From NCBI GenBank assembly GCA_010672165.1, contig JAAHHN010000012.1, positions 1 through 58,126 of the forward strand: a stretch of 58,126 bases of DNA, in the 5' to 3' direction. Positions 51,817 to 58,126 of this stretch are shown here, in pieces (within the stretch, counting starts at the first letter, position 1; each line of letters starts with the position of its first letter). The position numbers and the translations under genes were made by a program. The DNA is from Spirulina sp. SIO3F2 (lineage in GTDB: Bacteria; Cyanobacteriota; Cyanobacteriia; Cyanobacteriales; Spirulinaceae). The notes under the pieces are model-generated. The model was not told where the DNA came from. It was given only the letters and a program-made list of their open reading frames with translations, and searched no databases.

Positions 51817-53772
51817 TTAGAGGCGATCGTCTACAGGGAGAAAGATTGTCAACGGTTCCTGTTCCCACACAATCGAATAGCTCTGTCCATTAATTTCCAG
51901 CGGCTTCACCTTTTGGAAAGGGGTTGCTTTATCCTCAACCTGAAATTCAATCACCGCACAAGGTTGATAGTTTGTATGGGGCGCTTGAGACTGCAAGACA
52001 TCTGTAATGCCACCATTAGCCAGATGACGTAGGGTTTTATTTTGTCCATTCTGATTGTTAAGCAACACCCAAAACGGGTATTCCCAAACCTGAGACTTCT
52101 CATACCCAAAGCTCAACGCAATATTTTGACAGGACTGTTTTTGGAGAAACGCTGATGCGTTTTGGTAGGGGTCTTGAAGCCAAGGCCGTTGCACAAAATA
52201 TTGTGCAGTGCGGGGGGTTATAAACATTGTCTGGGAACCAAACCAGGGACGAAACTCGGCATTGACAACCCAGGGCAAAGACGCGATCGCGATCGCCACC
52301 ATCAGCCCATTGATCCACTGTTGCCAACGGAGCTGCGCCAGCACCCAGCCTACGATCGGGGCCATCAAAACAAAGAGGCTGAGATGATGACGGCTATGGT
52401 AGACCTGCCACTTCAGCAACCCACAAAAGACAATATAGGCCCCCACCCCACACAACAAATAGTTGCGCACCAACCACTGACGACGAAACTGGGCTGAAAG
52501 AATAAAGCTCAAGAGTGCAAGACTCAGCACCACAAAATGAATGGAATTACCGGCCAAATCCTCATTGAACGAAATGGGAAAGATACCCAAGGTACTGCCA
52601 GGAGCAGTGATGCGGGGATCATTCGGCTCAATCCCGAGCAGATGATGGAACCGAGTGATCAAGCCATTGAGCTGGGCATTTAGCCAAAGGGACGGTGTAC
52701 TTAGATGGAAGCCCAGATTGCGCACCAAATTCGAGAGCAACGCTGCCAGGCTATGGGTCTCCACACTATAAACATCTGCAAATTCCGGTGGTCCATCGGA
52801 GATCGGCGCACCAAACAATTGCCAGTTGCGCCAAAAATGCCCCCCGTTAATTAGCACAATACTCGTTGTTAGGGTGAGTGTTGGCTGCCAGATTCGCCAT
52901 TTAGCTTTATGTAGCAGGGTTATAAACAACCAGAGTAGAAACGGAAACGCCAGAAGATAGGCAGAGGTTTTGGTCAGGAATGCGATCGCCACCGCCACGG
53001 CTGCTTTAAGATTCAGCGCCCAGTCAATTTGTTCCGCTTTGATCACTTGGAGTCCTTTGGCCACAAAGCAAACCAACCAAAAACAAACCACATAATCGTT
53101 CTGAGTCGTCGCCGCTTGTAGTAAGCCGATGGGTAATGTTACAGCAAATGCAGCAGCCAGGAGCTGACCCCGAGCCGTTGCCCCCAGTTGACGCGTAATC
53201 GCTGCCACCCCAATCCCACTGCCAATACAACTCAGCCATTGCACGCCATTAGCCCAGCGATCGCCTCCACTCAACATCTGAAAATGCGCGATCGTCAGTT
53301 CTGCCCAAGGCGGATGATAGAGCTGAGGGCTATAATAGGTTGGATAATGAGCCAACGTCTGATTCTGAAGCCAATGCATAACCCGCGCCATATGGTAGGT
53401 CATCGAATCCCAATTGTTGGTGGGGGCCACAAACGCCGTAATGCCCACCAAGCCCACCATGACTACAGTGATGATTAGGAGTAGGTGTAAACTCCCTTTA
53501 AATTCAGTCAACCTAGTCAATTGTCGCAATCTGGGCCAATGACCAACCCAGCGACGCCAAGCCAGGAACAGCGCCATATCAAAAATTAGCCAAGCGCAGG
53601 CCACAGGTAAGAGGGCAAACTGGCGAATGCTCCCCAGCCCTTCCGCAATCAGCACCACAGCGCTACCCCAAACGATCACGCCGGTTAAGATGCCCTGTTG
53701 CCAGTCCTGCTCCAACTCAGTCATGAGCCAGCAGGCGGTAACTAATCCGACAAGGCACAATAGTAATGGCAT
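51817..53772 (-). CDS. Large polytopic membrane protein, GT-C glycosyltransferase-like
   Basis: 651 residues with about twelve membrane helices. The first periplasmic loop has FVAPTNNWDSMTYHMARVMH, with an Asp after the first helix pair as in GT-C enzymes (GT39/GT83 kind). Further marks: YSPQLYHPPWAELTIAHFQM and LLKWQVYHSRHHLSLFVLMA. A soluble C-terminal part (about 520-651) closes the protein. Such proteins add sugars from lipid carriers to lipids, glycans or proteins. It is divergent from the gene at 53814 over 41 bp. Confidence 0.75.
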   Translation of the reverse strand: MPLLLCLVGLVTACWLMTELEQDWQQGILTGVIVWGSAVVLIAEGLGSIRQFALLPVACAWLIFDMALFLAWRRWVGHWPRLRQLTRLTEFKGSLHLLLIITVVMVGLVGITAFVAPTNNWDSMTYHMARVMHWLQNQTLAHYPTYYSPQLYHPPWAELTIAHFQMLSGGDRWANGVQWLSCIGSGIGVAAITRQLGATARGQLLAAAFAVTLPIGLLQAATTQNDYVVCFWLVCFVAKGLQVIKAEQIDWALNLKAAVAVAIAFLTKTSAYLLAFPFLLWLFITLLHKAKWRIWQPTLTLTTSIVLINGGHFWRNWQLFGAPISDGPPEFADVYSVETHSLAALLSNLVRNLGFHLSTPSLWLNAQLNGLITRFHHLLGIEPNDPRITAPGSTLGIFPISFNEDLAGNSIHFVVLSLALLSFILSAQFRRQWLVRNYLLCGVGAYIVFCGLLKWQVYHSRHHLSLFVLMAPIVGWVLAQLRWQQWINGLMVAIAIASLPWVVNAEFRPWFGSQTMFITPRTAQYFVQRPWLQDPYQNASAFLQKQSCQNIALSFGYEKSQVWEYPFWVLLNNQNGQNKTLRHLANGGITDVLQSQAPHTNYQPCAVIEFQVEDKATPFQKVKPLEINGQSYSIVWEQEPLTIFLPVDDRL

Positions 53773-53813
53773 AATACAAGCTTTTTAGATGCTGTCTTCA
53801 GCATACTGTCTGC

Positions 53814-54392
53814 ATGAATCAGCAAAACGAGAGTGCAAAAATCCGAAGATTGCGGGAGAAATTTCAGCAGGTTAGGGATAGCAGGATCTCTAGGGCGGGA
53901 TTGATATCCCCTGCACAATTTCTGCACGAGGCTGTCAGTGGAAAGCTCGGGCCAGCTTATGCAAATGCAGACGTGCTCATTGCTGGCTCTGGAGATTATG
54001 CTTCACTTTTGGGTCACTCGTGGACTGGCATTGTTGCCCTGGGTCAGGCAAGTGGCATCGCAAATTTTCAGGAGATTGAAGGTGGAGTTGGCTGTGAGGA
54101 ATTCGATTTAGTCTGCAAGCAGGGAAGGTCTGAGCTCGAAGCCGATATTGTTGCCCAGCTATGGCGTCAACTGAAGACACCGCTAGGGATCAAAGTTCAT
54201 GCGTCTACGTGCTATGACGGAGCACCAACCCGCTTTATTGTTCGGTGGTTAGATGGAACTGAGTGCGAAGGTGGATGTAACCTTGGTGATAGTGGCAGAA
54301 GTAAAGTCTTCAAAATCGTTCGGGTTTTGTGGCATCTCTTCAAAACGACTGACCTCGAAACAACCTACTCTGAACCTGGAACAGCGAGGTAG
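53814..54392 (+). CDS. Hypothetical protein
   Basis: 192 residues, soluble, no recognised family. The N-terminus is a charged helix (NESAKIRRLREKFQQVRDSR), the middle has GSGDYASLLGHSWTGIVALG and the rest is mixed alpha/beta with Cys residues (VGCEEFDLVCKQGRSELEAD, CEGGCNLGD). It leads a run of four same-strand small genes. Confidence 0.55.
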   Translation: MNQQNESAKIRRLREKFQQVRDSRISRAGLISPAQFLHEAVSGKLGPAYANADVLIAGSGDYASLLGHSWTGIVALGQASGIANFQEIEGGVGCEEFDLVCKQGRSELEADIVAQLWRQLKTPLGIKVHASTCYDGAPTRFIVRWLDGTECEGGCNLGDSGRSKVFKIVRVLWHLFKTTDLETTYSEPGTAR

Positions 54393-54444
54393 ATATAAAT
54401 CTGAACACTGCGCAGCAATCCCCAGGCATCAGAATAACTAAGAT

Positions 54445-54774
54445 ATGAATTACTTTGCCTTAGCACTGATTGTATTTCTGATCCAGTCCTATCTCCTTTT
54501 CGCTTGGTTCCGGTCTGTTCAGAACAAGGATGGCAAAGACAAACGCTTGTGTTTTTGGGGTTTCTTATTGGGGCAGCTCTATTTACTCTGGGAAGTTATG
54601 TTAGTTAAACAGACGGGTAAACCTTTGCCTGGCTCTGCTGAACAAAATGCTTTCATGCTCCGGTTTGTGCTGGGTGGTGCATTGGGCGGTGTTTTTACAA
54701 TTTTAGGTTTGTTTTATCTCAGCTTTAGCTATTATGGAGTACCGAAAAACCTGAAGCGAAAGGATAAAAAATAA
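54445..54774 (+). CDS. Small membrane protein of unknown function
   Basis: 109 residues. Three hydrophobic segments: at the N-terminus (YFALALIVFLIQSYLLFAWF), a central one (LCFWGFLLGQLYLLWEVMLV) and LGGALGGVFTILGLFYLSFS; a basic tail follows. No family recognised. Second in the small-gene run; starts 52 bp after the preceding stop. Confidence 0.55.
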   Translation: MNYFALALIVFLIQSYLLFAWFRSVQNKDGKDKRLCFWGFLLGQLYLLWEVMLVKQTGKPLPGSAEQNAFMLRFVLGGALGGVFTILGLFYLSFSYYGVPKNLKRKDKK

Positions 54775-54797
54775 GCATTTAAGTTGGCAATAAACAG

Positions 54798-55007
54798 ATG
54801 GAGAAAGAAAACAAGTTACCACAGCAATTGACTGCGGCGGAACTGGCAGAATGGCAACGTCGTTTAGCCGAGGCAAATCGGAACAATGTGCTGTGCCATT
54901 GCCGCCAGTGCGATGATGAATGGGTGACTTCGGGCCGTGAAGCCTGTCATCGTTGTGGCAGTTTAGATGTGGAGGCAATCGCCTGTTGGCAATTTCCCGA
55001 TGGTTAA
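54798..55007 (+). CDS. Small zinc-ribbon-like protein
   Basis: 69 residues. The Cys pattern LCHCRQCDDEWVTSGREACH RCG contains C-X-C-X2-C and C-X2-C, enough for a zinc site. The N-terminal helix (LTAAELAEWQRRLAEANRNN) could dimerise. It follows the membrane protein by 23 bp and precedes the DUF4291 gene by 30 bp. Confidence 0.6.
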   Translation: MEKENKLPQQLTAAELAEWQRRLAEANRNNVLCHCRQCDDEWVTSGREACHRCGSLDVEAIACWQFPDG

Positions 55008-55037
55008 TGCTGGCTTTAATTGACTGAGGAGCAAGTG

Positions 55038-55682
55038 GTGAACACAACACTCAACACCGAACCCTACAAACAACAATTGACCCGTTGGCCCAGAGACGGG
55101 CGGGTTATTCTGGCCCAATTTGATGCCGACTCGATTATTGTGTATCAAGCCTACCGGCCTGCGATCGGTCATTTCGCTGCCGAAAATGGCTACTTTGGTG
55201 GCCCATTCAAACTGACACGAATGACTTGGATTAAGCCCAATTTTTTATGGATGATGTATCGCTGTGGCTGGGGCATGAAGGAAGGGCAGGAAGTCGTGCT
55301 GGCAATCCGCTTGCAGCGAGCCGCATTTGATCATATCCTTTCCCTCGCAGTCCATTCATCGTTCACACCTGATGTGTATGATACCCGCGAGGCATGGCAA
55401 CGGTTAGTCAAGACCTCTGATGTCCGCTTGCAGTGGGACCCTGACCATGATCCCCGTGGTAATACGGTCAACCGTCGCGCTATCCAGTTGGGCTTGCGGG
55501 GTGATGCCATTACCAAATACGCCCGCGACTGGATGGTGGAGATTCAAGATATTTCCAGTTTTGTTGCCGAGCAACGCGCCCATGCAATATCTGGTGATTA
55601 TGGGCAGTTGCTGACCCCGACTGAGGCAGTTTACCCTGTGGCGAATAAAGAAGTAGCCGCAAAGCTGGGATTATCGCTGTAG
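55038..55682 (+). CDS. DUF4291 protein
   Basis: 214 residues from a GTG at 55038 (GAGGAG 6 bp before it). The pattern ILAQFDADSIIVYQAYRPAI, GHFAAENGYFGGPFKLTRMT, WIKPNFLWMMYRCGW and KEGQEVVLAI is the DUF4291 (PF14124) signature. It is a compact soluble fold with many Trp/Arg conserved positions; function unknown, with nuclease- or RNA-binding-like roles suggested by nothing here. A TTG at 55020 would add six residues. Confidence 0.85.
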   Translation: MNTTLNTEPYKQQLTRWPRDGRVILAQFDADSIIVYQAYRPAIGHFAAENGYFGGPFKLTRMTWIKPNFLWMMYRCGWGMKEGQEVVLAIRLQRAAFDHILSLAVHSSFTPDVYDTREAWQRLVKTSDVRLQWDPDHDPRGNTVNRRAIQLGLRGDAITKYARDWMVEIQDISSFVAEQRAHAISGDYGQLLTPTEAVYPVANKEVAAKLGLSL

Positions 55683-55746
55683 TGCAGTAGTCAGATGTTT
55701 AGCTTCAAAACATAAGTTAATCATCATCTACTATCAACCACAATTA

Positions 55747-55938
55747 AGGCGTGTCATCCCCACTCCAAAGAGCAAAAAGAGGGGCTGTAGGCTAGTGCAG
55801 CGTCAAGCTTAAAACTGTGAGTTGTTCGTTTCCACATCACTTACTCGGCAATAGTGCTGTCGATAGACAACACACAAACTTAGAGCTGACAGAGCACTAG
55901 TCATCGTCAGAATTTGGAATCTAAACGATTACAGCCCC
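55747..55938 (+). repeat. Short TA-flanked inverted-repeat element, copy 5 (interrupted)
   Basis: 192 bp. Ends GGCGTGTCATC and GATTACAGCCCC match the other copies, but the middle is split by the 109-bp element at 55792-55900. Removing that insertion and one CTAG restores the order GGGGCTGTAGG-CTAG-TCAT of the unbroken copies. Confidence 0.75.
55792..55900. repeat. CTAG-ended short element nested in copy 5
   Basis: 109 bp, starts CTAGTGCAGCGTCAAGCT and ends AGCTGACAGAGCACTAG (inverted match). CTAG occurs at both ends and would stand once in the empty target, as a duplicated insertion site. Confidence 0.75.
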
Positions 55939-55995
55939 TAATCCGAATTACAGCGATCGCACTAAGACACATTGAATTGTATACAACAAAAAGGA

Positions 55996-56316
55996 TTATA
56001 AAAGCCCTTCAACAACGTTGCAAAAGTCTTCATAAGGCTTAACGCCAACTAGCGTCTCAGTTAACTCACCTTGCTTGAAGAACATAACGGCTGGAATACT
56101 TTTGATATTAAATCGCTTTGCTAGCGGTCGATTTGTATCTAGGTCAAGTTTAAACACCTTAGCACGACCATCATATTGCTCACCCAATTTATCCATTAAA
56201 GGGGCAACCAGTTTGCAAGGGCCACACCAGGTTGCCGTGCAATCAACAACAAGTATTGTCTCACTCGCTAATAATGCATCAAACTCAGTCTCATCTTGAA
56301 TAAAAGCGGTTGCCAT
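55996..56316 (-). CDS. trxA: Thioredoxin
   Basis: 106 residues. The redox site is WCGPC in VVDCTATWCGPCKLVAPLM, with cis-Pro SIPAVMFFKQG. It reduces disulfides in the cytoplasm using electrons from ferredoxin or NADPH through thioredoxin reductase. A strong ribosome site (CAGGAG, 8 bp) precedes the ATG. An unusual Cys (FCNVVEGLL) near the end could form a mixed disulfide. It follows adk on the same strand, with about 56 bp between. Confidence 0.95.
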   Translation of the reverse strand: MATAFIQDETEFDALLASETILVVDCTATWCGPCKLVAPLMDKLGEQYDGRAKVFKLDLDTNRPLAKRFNIKSIPAVMFFKQGELTETLVGVKPYEDFCNVVEGLL

Positions 56317-56372
56317 TTCTGTTTCTCCTGATAGGAATAGGATTATTGAATTAAAGAAAATTACTGAGTGAG

Positions 56373-56933
56373 TTAAAAGGATGAGGTCGAAAGCGATTTC
56401 CTTAAGTTTTTAGAAACCTCATCTAGGGAAAGATTACCATTAATTTGCTTCAGGCATCGCCGCCTTCGATAAAAGTCAATAAGAGGTGTGGTTTCCAGGT
56501 CATAAATCTCTAGGCGGCGACGAATTATACTTTCAGTGTCATCAAGACGTCCTCGGGCTAAGAGTCGTTCAACCAAAACCTCTGGTGGAACCTCAAAATA
56601 AATCACTGTTGGATGAGCCTGATGGAGAATCGACAATAATTGATCGAGCGCCTGAGCCTGAGCAATTGTTCGCGGAAAACCATCTAAAATCCAGCTTTGT
56701 TGTGTGTCTTGTTGACCAAATCGCTGCCGAATTAAACCCATCATCAGCGTATCAGGAACAAGCTCACCCACCTCAACATGCTTCTGTGCTTGAAGACCCA
56801 AGGTGGTTTGCTCCTTAATCGTGTTGCGTAGGATATCGCCAGTGGAGATATGTGAAATTTGCCAACGAGTTGCCAGGATATCCGCTTGTGTTCCTTTCCC
56901 TGCTCCGGGCGGCCCTAAAAAAATAAATCGCAT
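56373..56933 (-). CDS. adk: Adenylate kinase
   Basis: 186 residues from the ATG at 56933 (MRFIFLGPPGAGKGTQADIL, the P-loop). Other marks: STGDILRNTIKEQTTLG, DGFPRTIAQAQALD and RLDDTESIIRRRLEIYDLET. The long zinc-binding LID of enteric enzymes is absent, so this is the short type. It keeps the AMP + ATP = 2 ADP balance. The frame stays open upstream by 22 codons without family sense. trxA lies downstream. Confidence 0.95.
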   Translation of the reverse strand: MRFIFLGPPGAGKGTQADILATRWQISHISTGDILRNTIKEQTTLGLQAQKHVEVGELVPDTLMMGLIRQRFGQQDTQQSWILDGFPRTIAQAQALDQLLSILHQAHPTVIYFEVPPEVLVERLLARGRLDDTESIIRRRLEIYDLETTPLIDFYRRRRCLKQINGNLSLDEVSKNLRKSLSTSSF

Positions 56934-57077
56934 TGGATTTGAGTTATGACTATAAGTACTATGGCAGTAATGGAACAAAGACTGAAATTGCCTAAGCATT
57001 GAACGCCAGACACTCAGTATTAGATGTTAATGATGTTAACACCTAAGAGAGGCTGATGCTCTTGCCATTCATGGATC

Positions 57078-57236
57078 TCAGCACTTCTCCTGTAACATCC
57101 CTAAATCATAAACCAAAAAGCGACAAAAATCTCTCCTTACATAGATTTGAATAGGAACTAATGTTACATCTCCTTTGGAATTGATTGTTCGTTTAATCAT
57201 CTGGAATAACTCAGACGATGAAGCAATCGCGGTCAC
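57078..57236 (-). CDS. Small ORF of unknown function (52 aa)
   Basis: GTG start at 57236, or ATG at 57200. The frame reads VTAIASSSELFQMIKRTINS, then KGDVTLVPIQIYVRRDFCRF, and LVYDLGMLQEKC. The composition looks like real protein (hydrophobic alternation, no low-complexity), but it is short and no family is recognised; it may be a gene remnant. A weak AGG precedes the GTG. Confidence 0.3.
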   Translation of the reverse strand: MTAIASSSELFQMIKRTINSKGDVTLVPIQIYVRRDFCRFLVYDLGMLQEKC

Positions 57237-57303
57237 CAACGCTTAACCTGACTGGCATTGTGGGTGTAAGCTTATCCCTTGCGTATAAGCGCATTTGCAA
57301 TCA

Positions 57304-57331
57304 AAGAAAAACCCAGCCGTGAAGCTGGGTT
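57304..57331 (-). terminator. Rho-independent terminator (minus strand)
   Basis: On the minus strand AACCCAGC, loop of six, GCTGGGTT, then TTTCTTT. It lies 50 bp past the stop of the small gene at 57384-57539. Confidence 0.85.
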
Positions 57332-57383
57332 GGATGTGCGTGAAGAGTCAAGAGGACATTGAGAGAGAAACGGAAACCCTGAA

Positions 57384-57539
57384 TTAACTGATGCTTAAGG
57401 GGCCGCGATAAACAGAGCGGAGGATGCGATCGCTCGCGTGGCGTTCGTCATCTTCGATATCTTCTGTGAGGATGGCGGCGAGCAAACCGTAGCAATCGGC
57501 TTTGGTCAAGGTCTGGGTTTGGGCAGAATCAGCGAACAT
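57384..57539 (-). CDS. Small cyanobacterial protein, start partly lost
   Basis: 51 residues from the ATG at 57539: MFADSAQTQTLTKADCYGLL, AAILTEDIEDDERHASDRIL, RSVYRGPLSIS. The pattern 'LTKAD.YGL.AAIL.E...D..ER...RIL..V.RG' is one I associate with small conserved cyanobacterial proteins of about 65 residues. The same frame extends upstream as ISQLDLLLGSISAMFADS, but the expected ATG reads ATA at 57576-57578. So either translation starts at the internal ATG or the start was lost. A terminator follows. Confidence 0.6.
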   Translation of the reverse strand: MFADSAQTQTLTKADCYGLLAAILTEDIEDDERHASDRILRSVYRGPLSIS

Positions 57540-57639
57540 TGCAGAGATGGAGCCGAGGAGAAGGTCGAGTTGGGATATGGATCTAATACCAATATCGAAT
57601 AAAGAGAGCTACAGATAGCAGAATAGGAACATCCCACGT

Positions 57640-57804
57640 TTATTCTTGACCATGTGAAAGAGGGATATTCCAAACCATGATTATGAATAGGTAATGATCA
57701 TGTTCATCATCAAAGATCAACACGTTTTCATCGGGGAGTTTTGTTGACTCGGCGAGTTGGTAATGCTCGGTGAGTACCTGTTTGATGATTGTTCGGTATT
57801 TTTC
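57640..57804 (-). pseudogene. xisI: xisI remnant (fdxN-excision controlling factor-like)
   Basis: The minus-strand frame reads EKYRTIIKQVLTEHYQLAES, TKLPDENVLIFDDEHDHYLF and IIMVWNIPLSHGQE before a stop at 57640-57642. The N-terminal 'YR.IIK.VLTE......LIFD.E.DHY' is the XisI signature. XisI is normally about 110 residues; here the start codon is replaced by a TGA in frame, and the second half (HFDIK... part) is missing. Just upstream, EHKAIAQWFTEK in another frame resembles the end of an XisH-type neighbour. XisH/XisI pairs are widespread in cyanobacteria. Confidence 0.65.
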
Positions 57805-58008
57805 TCAGTGAACCATTGCGCGATCGCCTTATGCTCACCAAGATTATCAGTTGTTTAGGTATATTGATGATGTGGTGCATTCACCAGTGATGCTGAATGA
57901 AGTTAGTCAATTTCAATGGAGTCAATAATGAGTCAACTTGAATGGATAGCAATCGAGATGAAAACTAAGAATAATCCGTTGTGTAGTTATGAAGAACAGA
58001 ATGAATCT

Positions 58009-58029
58009 CCCCGCCGCAAGCGGACGGGG
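58009..58029. repeat. Hairpin of IS200/IS605 type
   Basis: CCCCG-CCG, loop CAAG, CGG-A-CGGGG: eight paired bases with one bulged A. Hairpins with CCCCGCCGCAAGCGG cores are found at the ends of IS200/IS605 elements, but no transposase is in view. Confidence 0.4.
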
Positions 58030-58126
58030 TATCAATGTTCAAAACAGAGATAACTGCTCGTCATCTATGCAGCTTCAGATATTCTTTTCCTTGAGCCTTG
58101 ACATATTTCGATATCATCTTTTCATC

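Larger units (their letters stand above)
55683..55995. other. Spacer with nested repeats
   Basis: Holds repeat copy 5 and the nested CTAG element; no gene. Confidence 0.5.
57000..57383. other. Sparse region with one small frame
   Basis: Except for the frame at 57078-57236 and the terminator at 57304-57331 I see nothing. Confidence 0.4.
57579..58126. other. Region of gene remnants
   Basis: Holds the xisI remnant and the hairpin at 58009-58029. A 40-codon frame from an ATG at 57929 (MSQLEWIAIEMKTKNNPLCS) has no support. No intact gene is seen. Confidence 0.5.

Overview
The window is a piece of a cyanobacterial chromosome. The signs are an allophycocyanin-family core gene (apcF), a glutamine synthetase gene with a textbook NtcA-type promoter, a class II Calvin-cycle/glycolytic aldolase, a short adenylate kinase, two Uma2 nucleases, XisI-like remnants, and very many copies of the palindrome GCGATCGC (HIP1). 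Nothing here fixes the genus; the gene mix would suit a Leptolyngbya- or Pseudanabaena-like cyanobacterium.

Layout. 1-0.4 kb: the tail end of a transposase and a 46-bp perfect palindrome. 0.4-9 kb (minus): a 2635-residue SpvB/RHS giant protein followed by a phage tail-collar protein, probably a secreted toxin-like pair. 9.6-16.7 kb (plus): an MscS channel, a coiled-coil protein, a TM-BON-BON-OmpA cell-envelope protein, and a rare single-chain fusion of endonuclease III with uracil-DNA glycosylase. 16.9-21.8 kb (minus): an accessory block with two Uma2 nucleases, a membrane-anchored LRR-Roc-COR GTPase with about eleven near-identical repeats, and a collapsed VapBC-type toxin-antitoxin pair. 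22.1-29.6 kb (plus): an overlapping ATP-grasp/kinase pair, tRNA-Lys, fructose-bisphosphate aldolase, a GT-C-like membrane protein and two tandem paralogous exported proteins. 29.6-34.3 kb: a MidA-like methyltransferase and glnA (minus), divergent from apcF and an Ap4A phosphorylase-like gene (plus). 34.7-40.8 kb: a twin Venus-flytrap/PP2C receptor phosphatase, a sodium:solute symporter, a membrane desaturase with its HxlR regulator, and a divergent cupin gene. 40.8-45.7 kb (plus): tRNA-Leu, recO, an MFS exporter, a glycosyltransferase, an RRM protein and a small cysteine-rich protein. 45.8-53.8 kb: mostly housekeeping and membrane genes, including sucC, MOSC, BrkB/YihY, a frameshifting prfB and a large GT-C-like protein. 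53.8-55.7 kb: four small unknown or DUF4291 genes on one strand. 56-57 kb (minus): trxA and adk. The last kilobase is a graveyard: a small protein gene, a broken xisI and a hairpin of IS200/IS605 type.

The intergenic spaces carry several families of short non-coding inverted-repeat elements. One is about 125 bp with TA flanks (five full or damaged copies plus a fragment). A second is about 105-109 bp with CTAG at both ends; one copy sits inside a copy of the first family and seems to have duplicated a CTAG target. Two further single-copy elements also have inverted ends. These elements, the fused repair enzyme, the RHS/collar pair and the ATP-grasp/kinase pair are the parts most worth a second look. 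No complete new defence or secretion system is visible in the window itself.
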